DNA of 17,053 nt from JAICLV01 sp036380925. Its GTDB lineage: Bacteria; Actinomycetota; Actinomycetes; Acidothermales; Acidothermaceae. The position numbers were made by a program, and so were the translations under genes. The stretch's first letter is position 1, and each line of letters starts with the position of its first letter. A model generated the notes under the pieces. It ran no database searches. It had not been told where the DNA came from and saw only the letters and a program-made list of their open reading frames with translations. Positions 1 to 7,093 of the stretch are shown in pieces. Location: NCBI GenBank assembly GCA_036380925.1, contig DASVDW010000121.1, positions 1 to 17,053 on the forward strand. Direction: 5' to 3'.

Positions 1-465
1 GCGCGACTCCACGGGCGAACGCAACCACAGCGCGTCCGGCCCGGCGACCGCGCACAGCTGGCCGTCCGCGCGGCGCACCCACGGAACGATGTGCCCGTAG
101 TCGAATCGGACGCGCAGCGTGCTGCGCATCGGCACCCGACCGGACACGCCCTCCACGACGCGCACCAGGTCCGGCAGGTCGTCGCGCGGCGGCATGAAGT
201 CGACGACCCGCACCACGCCGTCCGGGGTGGTCCACTCCGACTCGAGCACCAACGTGTCGCCTCGATAGTTTCGTGCGGTCGCGTCGCCGCCAGACTGCGG
301 CGACATCGTCCAGTGCCCGTTCTCCTCGTCTCCCAGGAGCGCCGCGAAACAGGCGGGCGAGTCGAAGCGCGGTAGACACAGCCAGTCGACGCTGCCGCCG
401 CGACTGATCAGCGCCCCGGTGTGCAGGTCGCCGACGAGCGCGTAGTCCTCGATGGGTCGAGACAC
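1..465 (-). CDS. Glycoside hydrolase family 15 (glucoamylase/trehalase-like), N-terminal part, cut by window edge
   Basis: The first 155 codons of a protein that runs off the left edge; the frame is open to base 1. The N-terminus reads VSRPIEDYALVGDLHTGALI, then GGSVDWLCLPRFDSPACFAALLG. This is the typical start of actinobacterial GH15 enzymes with a trehalase-like N-terminal domain, where the I-x-D-Y-x-x-I/V-G-D and G-S-x-D-W-L-C-x-P-R-F-D-S signatures are conserved. Members hydrolyse alpha-glucosidic bonds (trehalose or malto-oligosaccharides), usually in the cytoplasm. The (alpha/alpha)6 barrel with its catalytic glutamates lies outside the window, so substrate cannot be judged. The GTG start at 465-463 is chosen because AAGGA lies 5 nt upstream and the conserved motif begins at residue 4. 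It is divergent from the lipoprotein gene. Family assignment is confident; trehalase versus glucoamylase is open. Confidence 0.9.
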   Translation of the reverse strand, partial: MSRPIEDYALVGDLHTGALISRGGSVDWLCLPRFDSPACFAALLGDEENGHWTMSPQSGGDATARNYRGDTLVLESEWTTPDGVVRVVDFMPPRDDLPDLVRVVEGVSGRVPMRSTLRVRFDYGHIVPWVRRADGQLCAVAGPDALWLRSPVESR

Positions 466-574
466 TTTCGTCCTTTCGCCGTCCAGTGCGTTCGGCTATC
501 CGATCGTCGCACGACACGTCGCTCGTCTGTACGGCGCGACGCCGCTTACGACGAGGCCACGTACCCTGGAGCGC

Positions 575-922
575 GTGCGCGTCAGAAGGAGCGCCGCGGC
601 CGTCGCCGCGGCGACAGCTATCGCCGCGTTGCTTTCGGGTTGCCGCCAGACGGCGAGTTTGAGTCGACAAGAGGTCGTCGTCGTGTTCAAGCCGGATGCG
701 ACGCAGGCGGATCACGCGCGGGTGTACGCGGCATGCAAGAACCTCCCAGGCATCAGTCCCGAGCCGATGGTCACCGAGAGCAAGTACCTCGCGACGTTGC
801 AGAACAACGTTCGCTACCGCGTCGACAATGCGTCGAACTACCAACTGCAGCAGTTGTACAAGTGCCTCGGCGAGGACCCGAGTGTCGCGGGTTACAAGCC
901 GCCCTCTGATCAGGGCCAGTAG
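575..922 (+). CDS. Small predicted lipoprotein of unknown function
   Basis: 115 residues from a GTG at 575. The frame is open further upstream (ATG at 452), but that extension overlaps the divergent GH15 gene and would bury the signal peptide. From 575 the protein starts VRVRRS, has an Ala-rich hydrophobic stretch (residues 7-20) and a lipobox LSGC with the acylated cysteine at residue 23, as expected for Lsp/Lgt processing and display on the outer face of the membrane. The mature part contains a beta-alpha-like stretch (EVVVVFKPDATQADHARVYA, residues 33-52) and two further cysteines (54 and 97) that could form a disulfide. The pattern vaguely recalls small alpha/beta domains such as the FtsX extracellular domain or inhibitor-I9-like folds, but I do not recognise the family. 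A GGAG lies 3 nt before the start and TACCCT lies 7 nt before it, so either weak SD use or a leaderless mRNA is possible. Confidence 0.75.
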   Translation: MRVRRSAAAVAAATAIAALLSGCRQTASLSRQEVVVVFKPDATQADHARVYAACKNLPGISPEPMVTESKYLATLQNNVRYRVDNASNYQLQQLYKCLGEDPSVAGYKPPSDQGQ

Positions 923-923
923 G

Positions 924-956
924 CCGGTCGACCCCTGGCGCCTGGGGCGACACCGG
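924..956. terminator. Imperfect hairpin between convergent lipoprotein and nadA genes
   Basis: The short gap between two convergent genes contains an imperfect inverted repeat centred near 940. CCG-GTCG-A-CCCC pairs with GGGG-CGAC-AC-CGG, with one bulged A on the left, a two-base bulge on the right and an 8-base loop. No U-tract follows in either direction, so it is at best a weak or Rho-assisted bidirectional terminator. Visual base pairing only; no folding energy was computed. Confidence 0.35.
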
Positions 957-971
957 TGACTTACCCAGGCG

Positions 972-1979
972 TCACTCGCCGCCGCGTGACGGATTGCCGA
1001 TCGCGATCATCCCCTCGACCGCGGCGCGCGCCCGGCCGGCGATCTCCGGGGCGACGTCGATCTCAAAGACGTCGTCGCGCAGCGACCGCAACAGCTTGGC
1101 CGGTGTGATCATCTTCATGTAGGGGCAGACCGCGCGGCTGGACACCGGCACGAACTCGGTGGCGTCGCCGGCCAACTGCCGCAGCTGGTGCAAGATGCCC
1201 GTCTCGGTGGCCACCAGCACGCGTCGCGCGGTCGTCTCCTTCGCGTACTGCACCATGCCGCCGGTCGAGAGCACCCGCGTTCGGTCGGCCGGCAGATCTC
1301 CGGTGCTGGTGAGGTAGAGGGCGGTGGTGGTGCAGCCGCACTCGGGGTGCACCAGCAGGTCGGCCTCGGGGTTCGCGTCCAGCGTCTCCCGGAGCGCCGA
1401 GGGCGAGATCTCGGCGTGGACGTGGCACTCGCCCGCCCAGATGTCCATGTCGCGCCCGGTGACCCGGCTGACGTGCGCGCCGAGAAATTGATCGGGAAGA
1501 AAGAAAATTTCCTTGCCGTCCGGAATCGACCGGACGACGTCGGCGGCATTGGACGACGTGCAGCAGACGTCGACCTCCGCCTTCACCGCGGCGGACGTGT
1601 TGACGTAGGCGACGACGACGCCGCCCGGGTGGTCTCGCTTCCACGCGACCACGTCGGCGACTTCGACGCTGGCGGCGAGCGAGCATCCTGCGTCCGGGTC
1701 TGGGATCAGCACCTTTTTCGTTGGCGCGAGGAGTTTGGCCGTCTCGGCCATGAAGTGCACGCCGCAAAACACGATGACGTCGGCGTCGCTCGCGGCCGCG
1801 ATTCGCGACAGGGCAAGGGAATCGCCGACGTGGTCGGCCACGTCTTGCACCTCGGGCACCTGGTAGTTGTGCGCCAGGATCACCGCGTTGCGCTGCTGCG
1901 CCAGCGCGCGGACTTGCGCGGCCCAGTCAGGCGGCAGCTCGGGCTCGGCGGTGCGGGCGTGCGGCAGTAGGTCGGTCAT
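972..1979 (-). CDS. nadA: Quinolinate synthase NadA
   Basis: 335 residues. NadA condenses iminoaspartate with dihydroxyacetone phosphate to quinolinate, the second step of de novo NAD synthesis, in the cytoplasm using an oxygen-labile [4Fe-4S] cluster. Diagnostic stretches are ILAHNYQVPEVQDVADHVGDS (residues 34-54), FCGVHFMAETAKLL (71-84), PDAGCSLA (95-102), WAGECHVHAEI (181-191), HPECGC (211-216) and CPYMKMITPAKL (285-296). Cysteines 99, 185 and 285 have the spacing of the three cluster ligands known from the E. coli enzyme. Length is normal for the family. The ATG at 1979 is preceded by AAGGAA. The gene follows DUF3099 by 14 nt and is probably co-transcribed. The partners nadB and nadC are not in the window, although many actinobacteria keep nadABC together; with nothing to supply iminoaspartate nearby, they must lie elsewhere. 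Confidence 0.97.
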   Translation of the reverse strand: MTDLLPHARTAEPELPPDWAAQVRALAQQRNAVILAHNYQVPEVQDVADHVGDSLALSRIAAASDADVIVFCGVHFMAETAKLLAPTKKVLIPDPDAGCSLAASVEVADVVAWKRDHPGGVVVAYVNTSAAVKAEVDVCCTSSNAADVVRSIPDGKEIFFLPDQFLGAHVSRVTGRDMDIWAGECHVHAEISPSALRETLDANPEADLLVHPECGCTTTALYLTSTGDLPADRTRVLSTGGMVQYAKETTARRVLVATETGILHQLRQLAGDATEFVPVSSRAVCPYMKMITPAKLLRSLRDDVFEIDVAPEIAGRARAAVEGMIAIGNPSRGGE

Positions 1980-1993
1980 CGATTTCCTTGCGC

Positions 1994-2374
1994 TCAGGCG
2001 GTGTTGCGACGTGCGGTGTTGCGACGTTCGGCGTTCTCGTCGGACGGTGGCTCACCGGGCCGCTCCGCGTCGTCCGACTTGGGTTGCTCGATCTCGGGCC
2101 GGGCGAGGTCGACGAACTCCGGCTCCTCCTCGCCCACAACGGGGCCCGCGTTGGCGAGCACGACCGCGAACCATGGCAGCGCGATCGCCGCCGCGATCGC
2201 GATGAGCCGAAGCCAACCGTGGACCACGAAGATCGCCAGCACCAGGCAGACGGTGCGAACGCCCATCGAGATGAGGTAGCGGCGGGCCCGCCCCGAGATC
2301 TCCTCGGAATGCGGACGACGCGCGGAGGTGACAAGGTGCACCTGCGCGTCGCGGCGACCACCTGCCGTAGCCAT
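1994..2374 (-). CDS. DUF3099 family membrane protein
   Basis: 126 residues. Residues 14-46 (LVTSARRPHSEEISGRARRY followed by LISMGVRTVCLVL) match the conserved core of DUF3099, a small membrane-protein family that I know only from actinobacteria; its function is unknown. Two hydrophobic segments, about residues 40-55 and 57-77, form a membrane hairpin. The C-terminal tail (80-126) is hydrophilic, rich in Glu, Pro and Asp, and ends in the repeated RRNTARRNTA, encoded by a 15-bp tandem duplication. It lies 14 nt upstream of nadA on the same strand; the link to NAD synthesis may be only transcriptional. The ATG at 2374 is preceded by TACCGT exactly 6 nt away, so the transcript is probably leaderless; the AGAGGA in between is too close to act as an SD. 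Confidence 0.85.
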   Translation of the reverse strand: MATAGGRRDAQVHLVTSARRPHSEEISGRARRYLISMGVRTVCLVLAIFVVHGWLRLIAIAAAIALPWFAVVLANAGPVVGEEEPEFVDLARPEIEQPKSDDAERPGEPPSDENAERRNTARRNTA

Positions 2375-2379
2375 TCCTC

Positions 2380-2386
2380 TACGGTA
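2380..2386. promoter_or_regulatory. Overlapping back-to-back -10 elements for DUF3099 (-) and dodecin (+)
   Basis: The 7-mer TACGGTA in the divergent gap reads as TACGGT on the plus strand (2380-2385) and TACCGT on the minus strand (2386-2381); both fit the actinobacterial TANNNT -10 consensus. The minus-strand hexamer ends 6 nt before the DUF3099 ATG, implying leaderless transcription. The plus-strand hexamer would give the dodecin mRNA a leader of about 50 nt. No good -35 is visible on either side. Inferred from sequence pattern only. Confidence 0.45.
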
Positions 2387-2442
2387 CGCGGAGAGCCCGC
2401 GCGCGCTGGCCGCGGGCGGCCGAGTGCGTCAAGGAGCGTCAT

Positions 2443-2655
2443 ATGAGCGACCGCACATACCGAGTGACCGAGATCGTCGGCACGTCGACGGAGAGCCTCC
2501 AGCAGGCGGTGCGCAACGGCGTGGGGCGGGCCGCCCAGACGCTGCGTCACCTCGACTGGTTTGAGGTGACCCAGATCCGCGGTCACATCGTCGATGGTGA
2601 GGTCGAGCACTTCCAGGTCTCGATGAAGGTCGGCTTTCGCCTGGAGGACGCTTAG
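2443..2655 (+). CDS. Dodecin (flavin-binding dodecamer)
   Basis: 70 residues, the full length of the family. Dodecins form hollow 12-mers that store or buffer flavins (FMN/riboflavin), and in some species CoA, in the cytoplasm. The sequence has the family pattern: YRVTEIVGTS near the start, RAAQTLRHLDWFEVTQIRG (residues 29-47) with the Trp that stacks on the flavin, and HFQVSMKVGFRLED at the end, very close to what I recall of the mycobacterial protein. AAGGAG lies 6 nt before the ATG at 2443. It is a single-gene unit, divergent from DUF3099 and convergent with tldE (11-nt gap with no clear terminator hairpin). Confidence 0.96.
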   Translation: MSDRTYRVTEIVGTSTESLQQAVRNGVGRAAQTLRHLDWFEVTQIRGHIVDGEVEHFQVSMKVGFRLEDA

Positions 2656-2666
2656 CCGGTCGGAGG

Positions 2667-4070
2667 TCAGGAGGCCTGCGAGACCGTGCTCATGTTGAAG
2701 TCGGGCACCCGCATCGCCGGCATCGCGGTGCGGGTGAAGTAGTCGTTCCACTCCCGCGGCAGGCAACGCACGGTCGCTCCGACGTCGGTGGCCCTACGCA
2801 GCAGGTCGACCGGGCTCTCGTTGAACCGGAAGTTGTTGACCGCGCCGACGACCTCGCCGTCCTCGACGAGGTACACGCCGTCGCGGGTCAGCCCGGTAAG
2901 CAGCAGCGTCTGCGGGTCGACCTCGCGGATGTACCAAAGGCAGGTCACCAGCAGGCTGCGCTTGCTCGCCGCCACCATCTCCTCGAGACTCTGGCCGCCA
3001 TCGGCCCGCTCGAGGATCAGGTTGTCGATCGCCGGGGTGGTCGGGAGGCCGGTGAGGTTTGCTGAGTAGCGCGTCTGGATGAGCGAGGCGAGCTTGCCCG
3101 ACTCGATCCATGCCGTCGGCCGCAGCGCGAGCCCGTTGTCGAACACCGAGCTCTCCGCGCTTGAGGTGTGCGCGACGACGAACGGTCCGCACTCGAGTTG
3201 CGGCGCCTTCGGGTCGCTGCGCAACGTGATGTCGGACGACGTCAACGTGTCGCCTACCTTGGTGCCGCCACCGGCCTTGCTGAACACCGTGCGACCGTCA
3301 TGCGCGTCGCGCGCGCCCGCCGACCAGTAGAGGTAGATCATCAGGTCGGCCACCGCGGTCGGAGGCAACACGGTGTCGTAACGCCCAGGCGGCAGGTCGA
3401 CACGGCGCTGCGCCCACTCCAGTCGCTGCGCCAGGTCGCTGTGCAATCCCGCGACCTCGACGTCCGTGAAGTCACGGGTCGCGGCGCCGCCCCACGCCGA
3501 GCGCGCGAAGTCGGGTGACTTCGCGTTCATCTCCAGCTGCCCGGTCGGCTGGTCGTGGCGCAGTCGCAGGCCGGTCGAACTGCCTAGATACGTGGTCGTC
3601 ATGTCGTGCTCGGCGTAGCCGAACAGCAGCCGGCCGTCGCGGTCCGCGCGCGCCAACTCCTCACCAAGGTCGCGGGTGAAGCTTGAAAAGACCGCGCCCG
3701 ACGTCTCCGCTGGCGCATCGTCCCACGACATGCCTGACGGGTGCGCCTCGACCAGCGGTCCGGCGTCTTGCGCAGGCGTGTTGTCGCGGGCCGCGGCGAC
3801 GGCGGCGTTGACGAGGTCGTCGAGATCGGTTGACCGGACGGCGCTGCGCGACACGACACCGGCCGCGACACCCTGCGCGCCGTTGACGGTGGCGACGACG
3901 GTCAACCGGCGGCCGCGGGTGACGCCGTTGGTCGTGAGGGTGTTGTTGGCCCAGCGCAGATTTGCGCTGCTCGACTCGTCGGCGATGACAACGCAACCGC
4001 TGACATCGTTGAGCCTTGCGGCCAACGACAGCGCGCGCTCGATGGTCTCTTGCGGTGTCACGTCGCTCAT
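2667..4070 (-). CDS. pmbA: TldE/PmbA, partner subunit of the TldD/E metalloprotease
   Basis: 467 residues of the PmbA/TldA (U62) family. TldE carries no HExxxH and is the non-catalytic partner of TldD. In E. coli the TldD/TldE heterodimer degrades unfolded peptides and matures the microcin B17 leader and CcdA. Recognisable stretches are the N-terminal domain with LRWANNTLTTNGVTRGRRLTV-like sequence (about 54-74), PGRYDTVLPPTAVADLMIYL (about 229-248), the TRYSANLTGLPTTPAIDNL region and the C-terminal LLTGLTRDGVYLVEDGEVVGAVNNFRFNESP stretch. No signal peptide is evident, so it is cytoplasmic. The ATG at 4070 directly follows the tldD stop (TAGATG), so translation is probably coupled and the two subunits made in equal amounts. 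Confidence 0.93.
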   Translation of the reverse strand: MSDVTPQETIERALSLAARLNDVSGCVVIADESSSANLRWANNTLTTNGVTRGRRLTVVATVNGAQGVAAGVVSRSAVRSTDLDDLVNAAVAAARDNTPAQDAGPLVEAHPSGMSWDDAPAETSGAVFSSFTRDLGEELARADRDGRLLFGYAEHDMTTTYLGSSTGLRLRHDQPTGQLEMNAKSPDFARSAWGGAATRDFTDVEVAGLHSDLAQRLEWAQRRVDLPPGRYDTVLPPTAVADLMIYLYWSAGARDAHDGRTVFSKAGGGTKVGDTLTSSDITLRSDPKAPQLECGPFVVAHTSSAESSVFDNGLALRPTAWIESGKLASLIQTRYSANLTGLPTTPAIDNLILERADGGQSLEEMVAASKRSLLVTCLWYIREVDPQTLLLTGLTRDGVYLVEDGEVVGAVNNFRFNESPVDLLRRATDVGATVRCLPREWNDYFTRTAMPAMRVPDFNMSTVSQAS

Positions 4071-5579
4071 CTAACGGCCGCCTTCCGTGACGGTGTTCAG
4101 AATTTTGACGCCGCGGAACAGCGCCGACGGGCAGCCGTGGCTGACCGGCGCGGTCTGGCCGGGTTGGGCCTTACCGCAGTTGAAGGCGCCGCCGAGCACG
4201 TAGGTCTGCGGACCGCCGACGGCCTCCATCGAACCCCAGAAGTCGGTGGTGGTCGCCTGATACGCGACGTCGCGCAGCTGACCTAGCAGCCGCCCGGCGC
4301 GGATCTCGAAGAACCGCTGGCCGGTGAACTGGAAGTTGTACCGCTGCATGTCGATCGACCAACTCTTGTCGCCGACGATGTAGATGCCGCGCTCGACTCC
4401 GGCGATGAGCTCTTGGGTCGACGGGCCGCCCGCGGCGGGTTGCAACGACACGTTGGCCATTCGCTGCACTGGCACATGCGACGGGGAGTCGGCGAACGCG
4501 CAGCCATTCGACCGGCCGAGTCCCTTGAGCTTGGCCATCCTCCGATCGAGTTGATACCCGACCAACCTGCCGCCGCGCACCAGATCCCATTGCTGGGCCG
4601 CCACCCCTTCGTCGTCCCAGCCGACGGTGGCCAGGCCGTGTTCGGCGTTGCGGTCACCGGTGACGTGCATGTGCGGCGACCCGTACTTGAGCGTGCCGAG
4701 TTTGTCGAAGGTCGCGAAACTCGTCCCGGCGTACGCCGCCTCGTAGCCGAGGGCGCGGTCGAGTTCGGTGGCGTGGCCGATCGACTCGTGGATGGTGAGC
4801 CACAGGTTCGACGGATCGATGACCAGGTCGTAGCCGCCCGCCTCGACGGATGGAGCCTTCATCTTTTCCACCAGCAGGGTGGGAATCTCTTCGATTTCGG
4901 CGTCCCAGTCCCAGCCAACGCCGGTCATGAACTCCCAGCCGCGGCCGACCGGCGGCGCGATGGTGTCCATCGTTTCGAACTGGCCCGACTCGGGATCCAC
5001 CCTCACCGCGGTGAGGGTGGGCATCAGCCGCACCCGCTGCTGCGTGGTCGTGGTGCCCGCCAAGTCGGCGTAGAACTTGTTCTCCAACACCTGCGCGACG
5101 CCGGCGTCGACATGGTCGACGCCCTCAGCGGCGAGCAGTCGCGCCGAGCGCTCGGCGAGGAGCGCCACCTTGTCGGCGTCTGGCACGTCGAACGGGTTGA
5201 CGTCGTAGGCCGACACCCAGGTGGCGTCGGCGTACACCGGCTCGTCGGCCAGCTCGATCGGCTCGCGGTTGATGCCGCGGCTCGCCTTGGCGATCTCGAC
5301 CGCCTGTTCGGCCACGCGCACCGCGGCCTCGGGAGTGAGGTCGACGCCGGCGGCGAACCCCCACGTGCCGTCGTGCACGACCTGGACGGCGAAACCGGTC
5401 TCCTCGTCGTCGAGCCGTCCCTCGAGGCTGGCGTCGCGCATGCGCAGCTGTTGGGTGCGAATGCGTTCGACCCGAAACGAGGCGTGTCGCGCGCCGAGCT
5501 CGCGGGCCTTGGTGAGGGCGGCGTCGGCGAGCTGACGCGAAGGCAACGCGAGGAACCTCTCGTCGATCGAATGGGGCAT
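4071..5579 (-). CDS. tldD: TldD metalloprotease, catalytic subunit
   Basis: 502 residues. The zinc motif HESIGH (264-269, the HExxxH of the TldD group) lies in LTIHESIGHATELDRALGYE. The downstream SFATFDKLGTLKYGSPHMHV (about 287-306) and the Cys-rich C-terminal segment FNCGKAQPGQ...VSHGCP (467-483) are also typical; Cys468 fits the position of the third metal ligand reported for E. coli TldD. It forms a heterodimeric peptidase with TldE, whose gene follows immediately. ATG at 5579 has AAGGGA about 9 nt upstream. A TAGTGT about 55 nt upstream of the start on the minus strand is a plausible -10. No obvious RiPP precursor lies next to the pair, so a general peptide-degradation role is more likely than a dedicated biosynthetic one here. 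Confidence 0.96.
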   Translation of the reverse strand: MPHSIDERFLALPSRQLADAALTKARELGARHASFRVERIRTQQLRMRDASLEGRLDDEETGFAVQVVHDGTWGFAAGVDLTPEAAVRVAEQAVEIAKASRGINREPIELADEPVYADATWVSAYDVNPFDVPDADKVALLAERSARLLAAEGVDHVDAGVAQVLENKFYADLAGTTTTQQRVRLMPTLTAVRVDPESGQFETMDTIAPPVGRGWEFMTGVGWDWDAEIEEIPTLLVEKMKAPSVEAGGYDLVIDPSNLWLTIHESIGHATELDRALGYEAAYAGTSFATFDKLGTLKYGSPHMHVTGDRNAEHGLATVGWDDEGVAAQQWDLVRGGRLVGYQLDRRMAKLKGLGRSNGCAFADSPSHVPVQRMANVSLQPAAGGPSTQELIAGVERGIYIVGDKSWSIDMQRYNFQFTGQRFFEIRAGRLLGQLRDVAYQATTTDFWGSMEAVGGPQTYVLGGAFNCGKAQPGQTAPVSHGCPSALFRGVKILNTVTEGGR

Positions 5580-5676
5580 CTGGTGGATCCCTTCGGGCGC
5601 CGGTGGTGACCTGCGAGCAACACTAACCGGGCCCGGATAGCGCTCCGGTGGTGATCAACCGGCGACGCGCGGCCGC

Positions 5677-5722
5677 GCAAAAGAACGCCGCCCGGTCGGA
5701 AGGTTCTCCGGCCGGGCGGCGT
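5677..5722 (-). terminator. Rho-independent terminator of the STAS gene
   Basis: On the minus strand, 15 nt after the STAS stop codon, CGCCGCCCGG (5721-5712) pairs perfectly with CCGGGCGGCG (5695-5686). The stem extends inward through a G-U pair and four more pairs to about 15 bp with a 6-base loop, and outward by one A-T pair (5685/5722). On the minus strand the stem is followed at once by TTCTTTTGC. Stem, loop and U-tract are all as expected; transcription from the other direction would lack a U-tract. Confidence 0.9.
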
Positions 5723-5737
5723 CGACGTCGCAAAGGC

Positions 5738-6121
5738 TTAGCGGTGAGCCTTCCGCCGACTCGCTGGCGCTTCTGCCCGCCCCCCCGGGCCGGGCAGACG
5801 CGGCAGCAAGTCGGTGACGCCGAAGTGCTCGGCGGTCTCAAGCAGCGGGTTCGACAGCGCGGCGAACTGCAACCGGCCGCCGGTCTCGCTCGCCCAGTCC
5901 GCGGCGGCGACGAGCACAGCGAGCGCCCGCTCGTGCACCTCGCTGACGTGGCCGGCGTCGACAAGCACGTCGTCGCAGCCTTCCGGCCGCGGACGCAGCA
6001 ACGTGGCGCGCAGCTCAGGAAGCGACGCGGCGTCGAGGGAACCGCTCAGCCGGACGACGATCCCGTCGGCAAGGACGTTCGCGCTGACGGTGCTGAGGCT
6101 GTCTGCGGTCATCGTGCTCAT
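5738..6121 (-). CDS. Single-domain STAS protein (anti-sigma-factor-antagonist-like) lacking the phospho-serine
   Basis: 127 residues from the ATG at 6121, chosen because AGGAGA lies 6 nt upstream; the open frame continues upstream to 6475 but that part is low-complexity and lies over the fabG promoter region. Residues 14-109 have a STAS layout: SANVLADGIVVRLSGSLDAA, then LRATLLRPRP, DDVLVDAGHVSEVHERALAVLVAA, GGRLQFAALSNPLLETAEHFGV. STAS proteins of the SpoIIAA/RsbV type bind anti-sigma kinases and are switched by phosphorylation of a Ser in D-S-S-G. Here that site reads E-V-H-E-R-A-L, so no phosphorylatable residue remains there. The last 17 residues (GPGGRAEAPASRRKAHR) form a basic tail. No anti-sigma kinase or sigma gene is nearby; it has its own terminator and no partner gene. 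STAS assignment good, partner unknown. Confidence 0.8.
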   Translation of the reverse strand: MSTMTADSLSTVSANVLADGIVVRLSGSLDAASLPELRATLLRPRPEGCDDVLVDAGHVSEVHERALAVLVAAADWASETGGRLQFAALSNPLLETAEHFGVTDLLPRLPGPGGRAEAPASRRKAHR

Positions 6122-6380
6122 CGGTGTCTCCTGGCTGATAGTGCGTACCGGCGTGACAAAGAAAGCTTCGGCCCTGAACCAGGCCGCTGACAGGCCCGGT
6201 CGGCGCGATTTCCGGTAAGCCAGGGGGAGTGTCGTCACCCATCCGGCCGTTCGACGCGCGCTGCTCCAGACGGAGTAAAGCGGCGTCGCGACAGCCGTAC
6301 CGATACCCTCGCCGAGGCGGCTTCGGGGACTACGGGCCGCACCCGGCCGCGGGCCGGGTCGGGGAGCAGGAGGATGGGCA

Positions 6381-7085
6381 GTGGGGCGTTCGGTCCTGGT
6401 CACCGGCGGCAGCCGTGGCATCGGGCTCGCGATCGCACGGTCGTTCGCCGCGGCGGGCGACCGAGTCGCGGTCACCTACCGCTCGAGCGGCGCGCCGGAC
6501 GGCCTTTTCGGCGTCCGAGCTGACGTCACCAAGCCGGACGACGTCGAGGCCGCGTTCGCCGCGGTCGAAGCGGAGCACGGCCCTGTCGAGGTGCTCGTCG
6601 CGAACGCCGGCATCACCCGTGACACCTTGCTGCTGCGGATGTCGGACGACGACTGGGACGTCGTCGTCGACACCAACCTCACCGGCGCCTATCGGGTGGC
6701 GAAGCGGGCCGCGCGCGGCATGCTGCGCGCGCACAGTGGACGAATGATCTTCATCTCATCCGTGGTCGGCCTGTCCGGTTCGGCGGGCCAGGCCAATTAC
6801 GCCGCCACCAAAGCGGGCTTGGTCGGCTTCGCCCGGTCGGTCGCGCGCGAGTTCGGATCGCGCGGCATCACCGCCAACGTCGTCGCGCCCGGGTTCGTCG
6901 ACACCGAGCTCACCGCCGTGCTGTCCGACGAGCGGCGGGCGGAGATATTGAGTCAAGTGCCGTTGCGGCGCTACGCCACGACCGACGAGATCGCCGGTGT
7001 GGTCCGTTTCTTGGCCAGCGACGACGCGTCGTACATCACCGGCGCCGTCATTCCTGTCGACGGCGGCTTGGGCATGGGGCACTAG
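6381..7085 (+). CDS. fabG: 3-oxoacyl-[ACP] reductase FabG (MabA type)
   Basis: 234 residues, classical short-chain dehydrogenase. FabG reduces 3-oxoacyl-ACP to 3-hydroxyacyl-ACP with NADPH in the fatty-acid synthase II cycle. Visible features are the cofactor motif TGGSRGIG (8-15), NAGITRD (75-81), the catalytic set Asn99, Ser127 (ISSVVG), Tyr140 and Lys144 (YAATK), VAPGFVDTEL (168-177) and the C-terminal IPVDGGLGMGH. The GTG at 6381 is set by AGGAGG (6368-6373), 7 nt upstream; a nearer ATG (6374) is out of frame. It is slightly shorter than E. coli FabG. The next gene is an InhA-type FabI, the same pair as mycobacterial fabG1-inhA, so both probably serve acyl-chain elongation from one promoter. 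TACCCT at 6304-6309 is a possible -10 without a clear -35. Confidence 0.96.
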   Translation: MGRSVLVTGGSRGIGLAIARSFAAAGDRVAVTYRSSGAPDGLFGVRADVTKPDDVEAAFAAVEAEHGPVEVLVANAGITRDTLLLRMSDDDWDVVVDTNLTGAYRVAKRAARGMLRAHSGRMIFISSVVGLSGSAGQANYAATKAGLVGFARSVAREFGSRGITANVVAPGFVDTELTAVLSDERRAEILSQVPLRRYATTDEIAGVVRFLASDDASYITGAVIPVDGGLGMGH

Positions 7086-7093
7086 TTGACACT

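Noticed and set aside
4413..5609. Plus-strand open frame of 398 codons
   Set aside because: Antisense of tldD, which has an intact zinc motif and family-length protein.
5580..5676. Possible small gene between tldD and the STAS terminator
   Set aside because: No ORF with SD and coding-like composition; the gap fits a tldD promoter and leader (TAGTGT as -10 on the minus strand).
6122..6475. N-terminal extension of the STAS protein
   Set aside because: ATG at 6121 has an ideal SD, and the extension is Pro/Arg-rich low complexity over the fabG leader.
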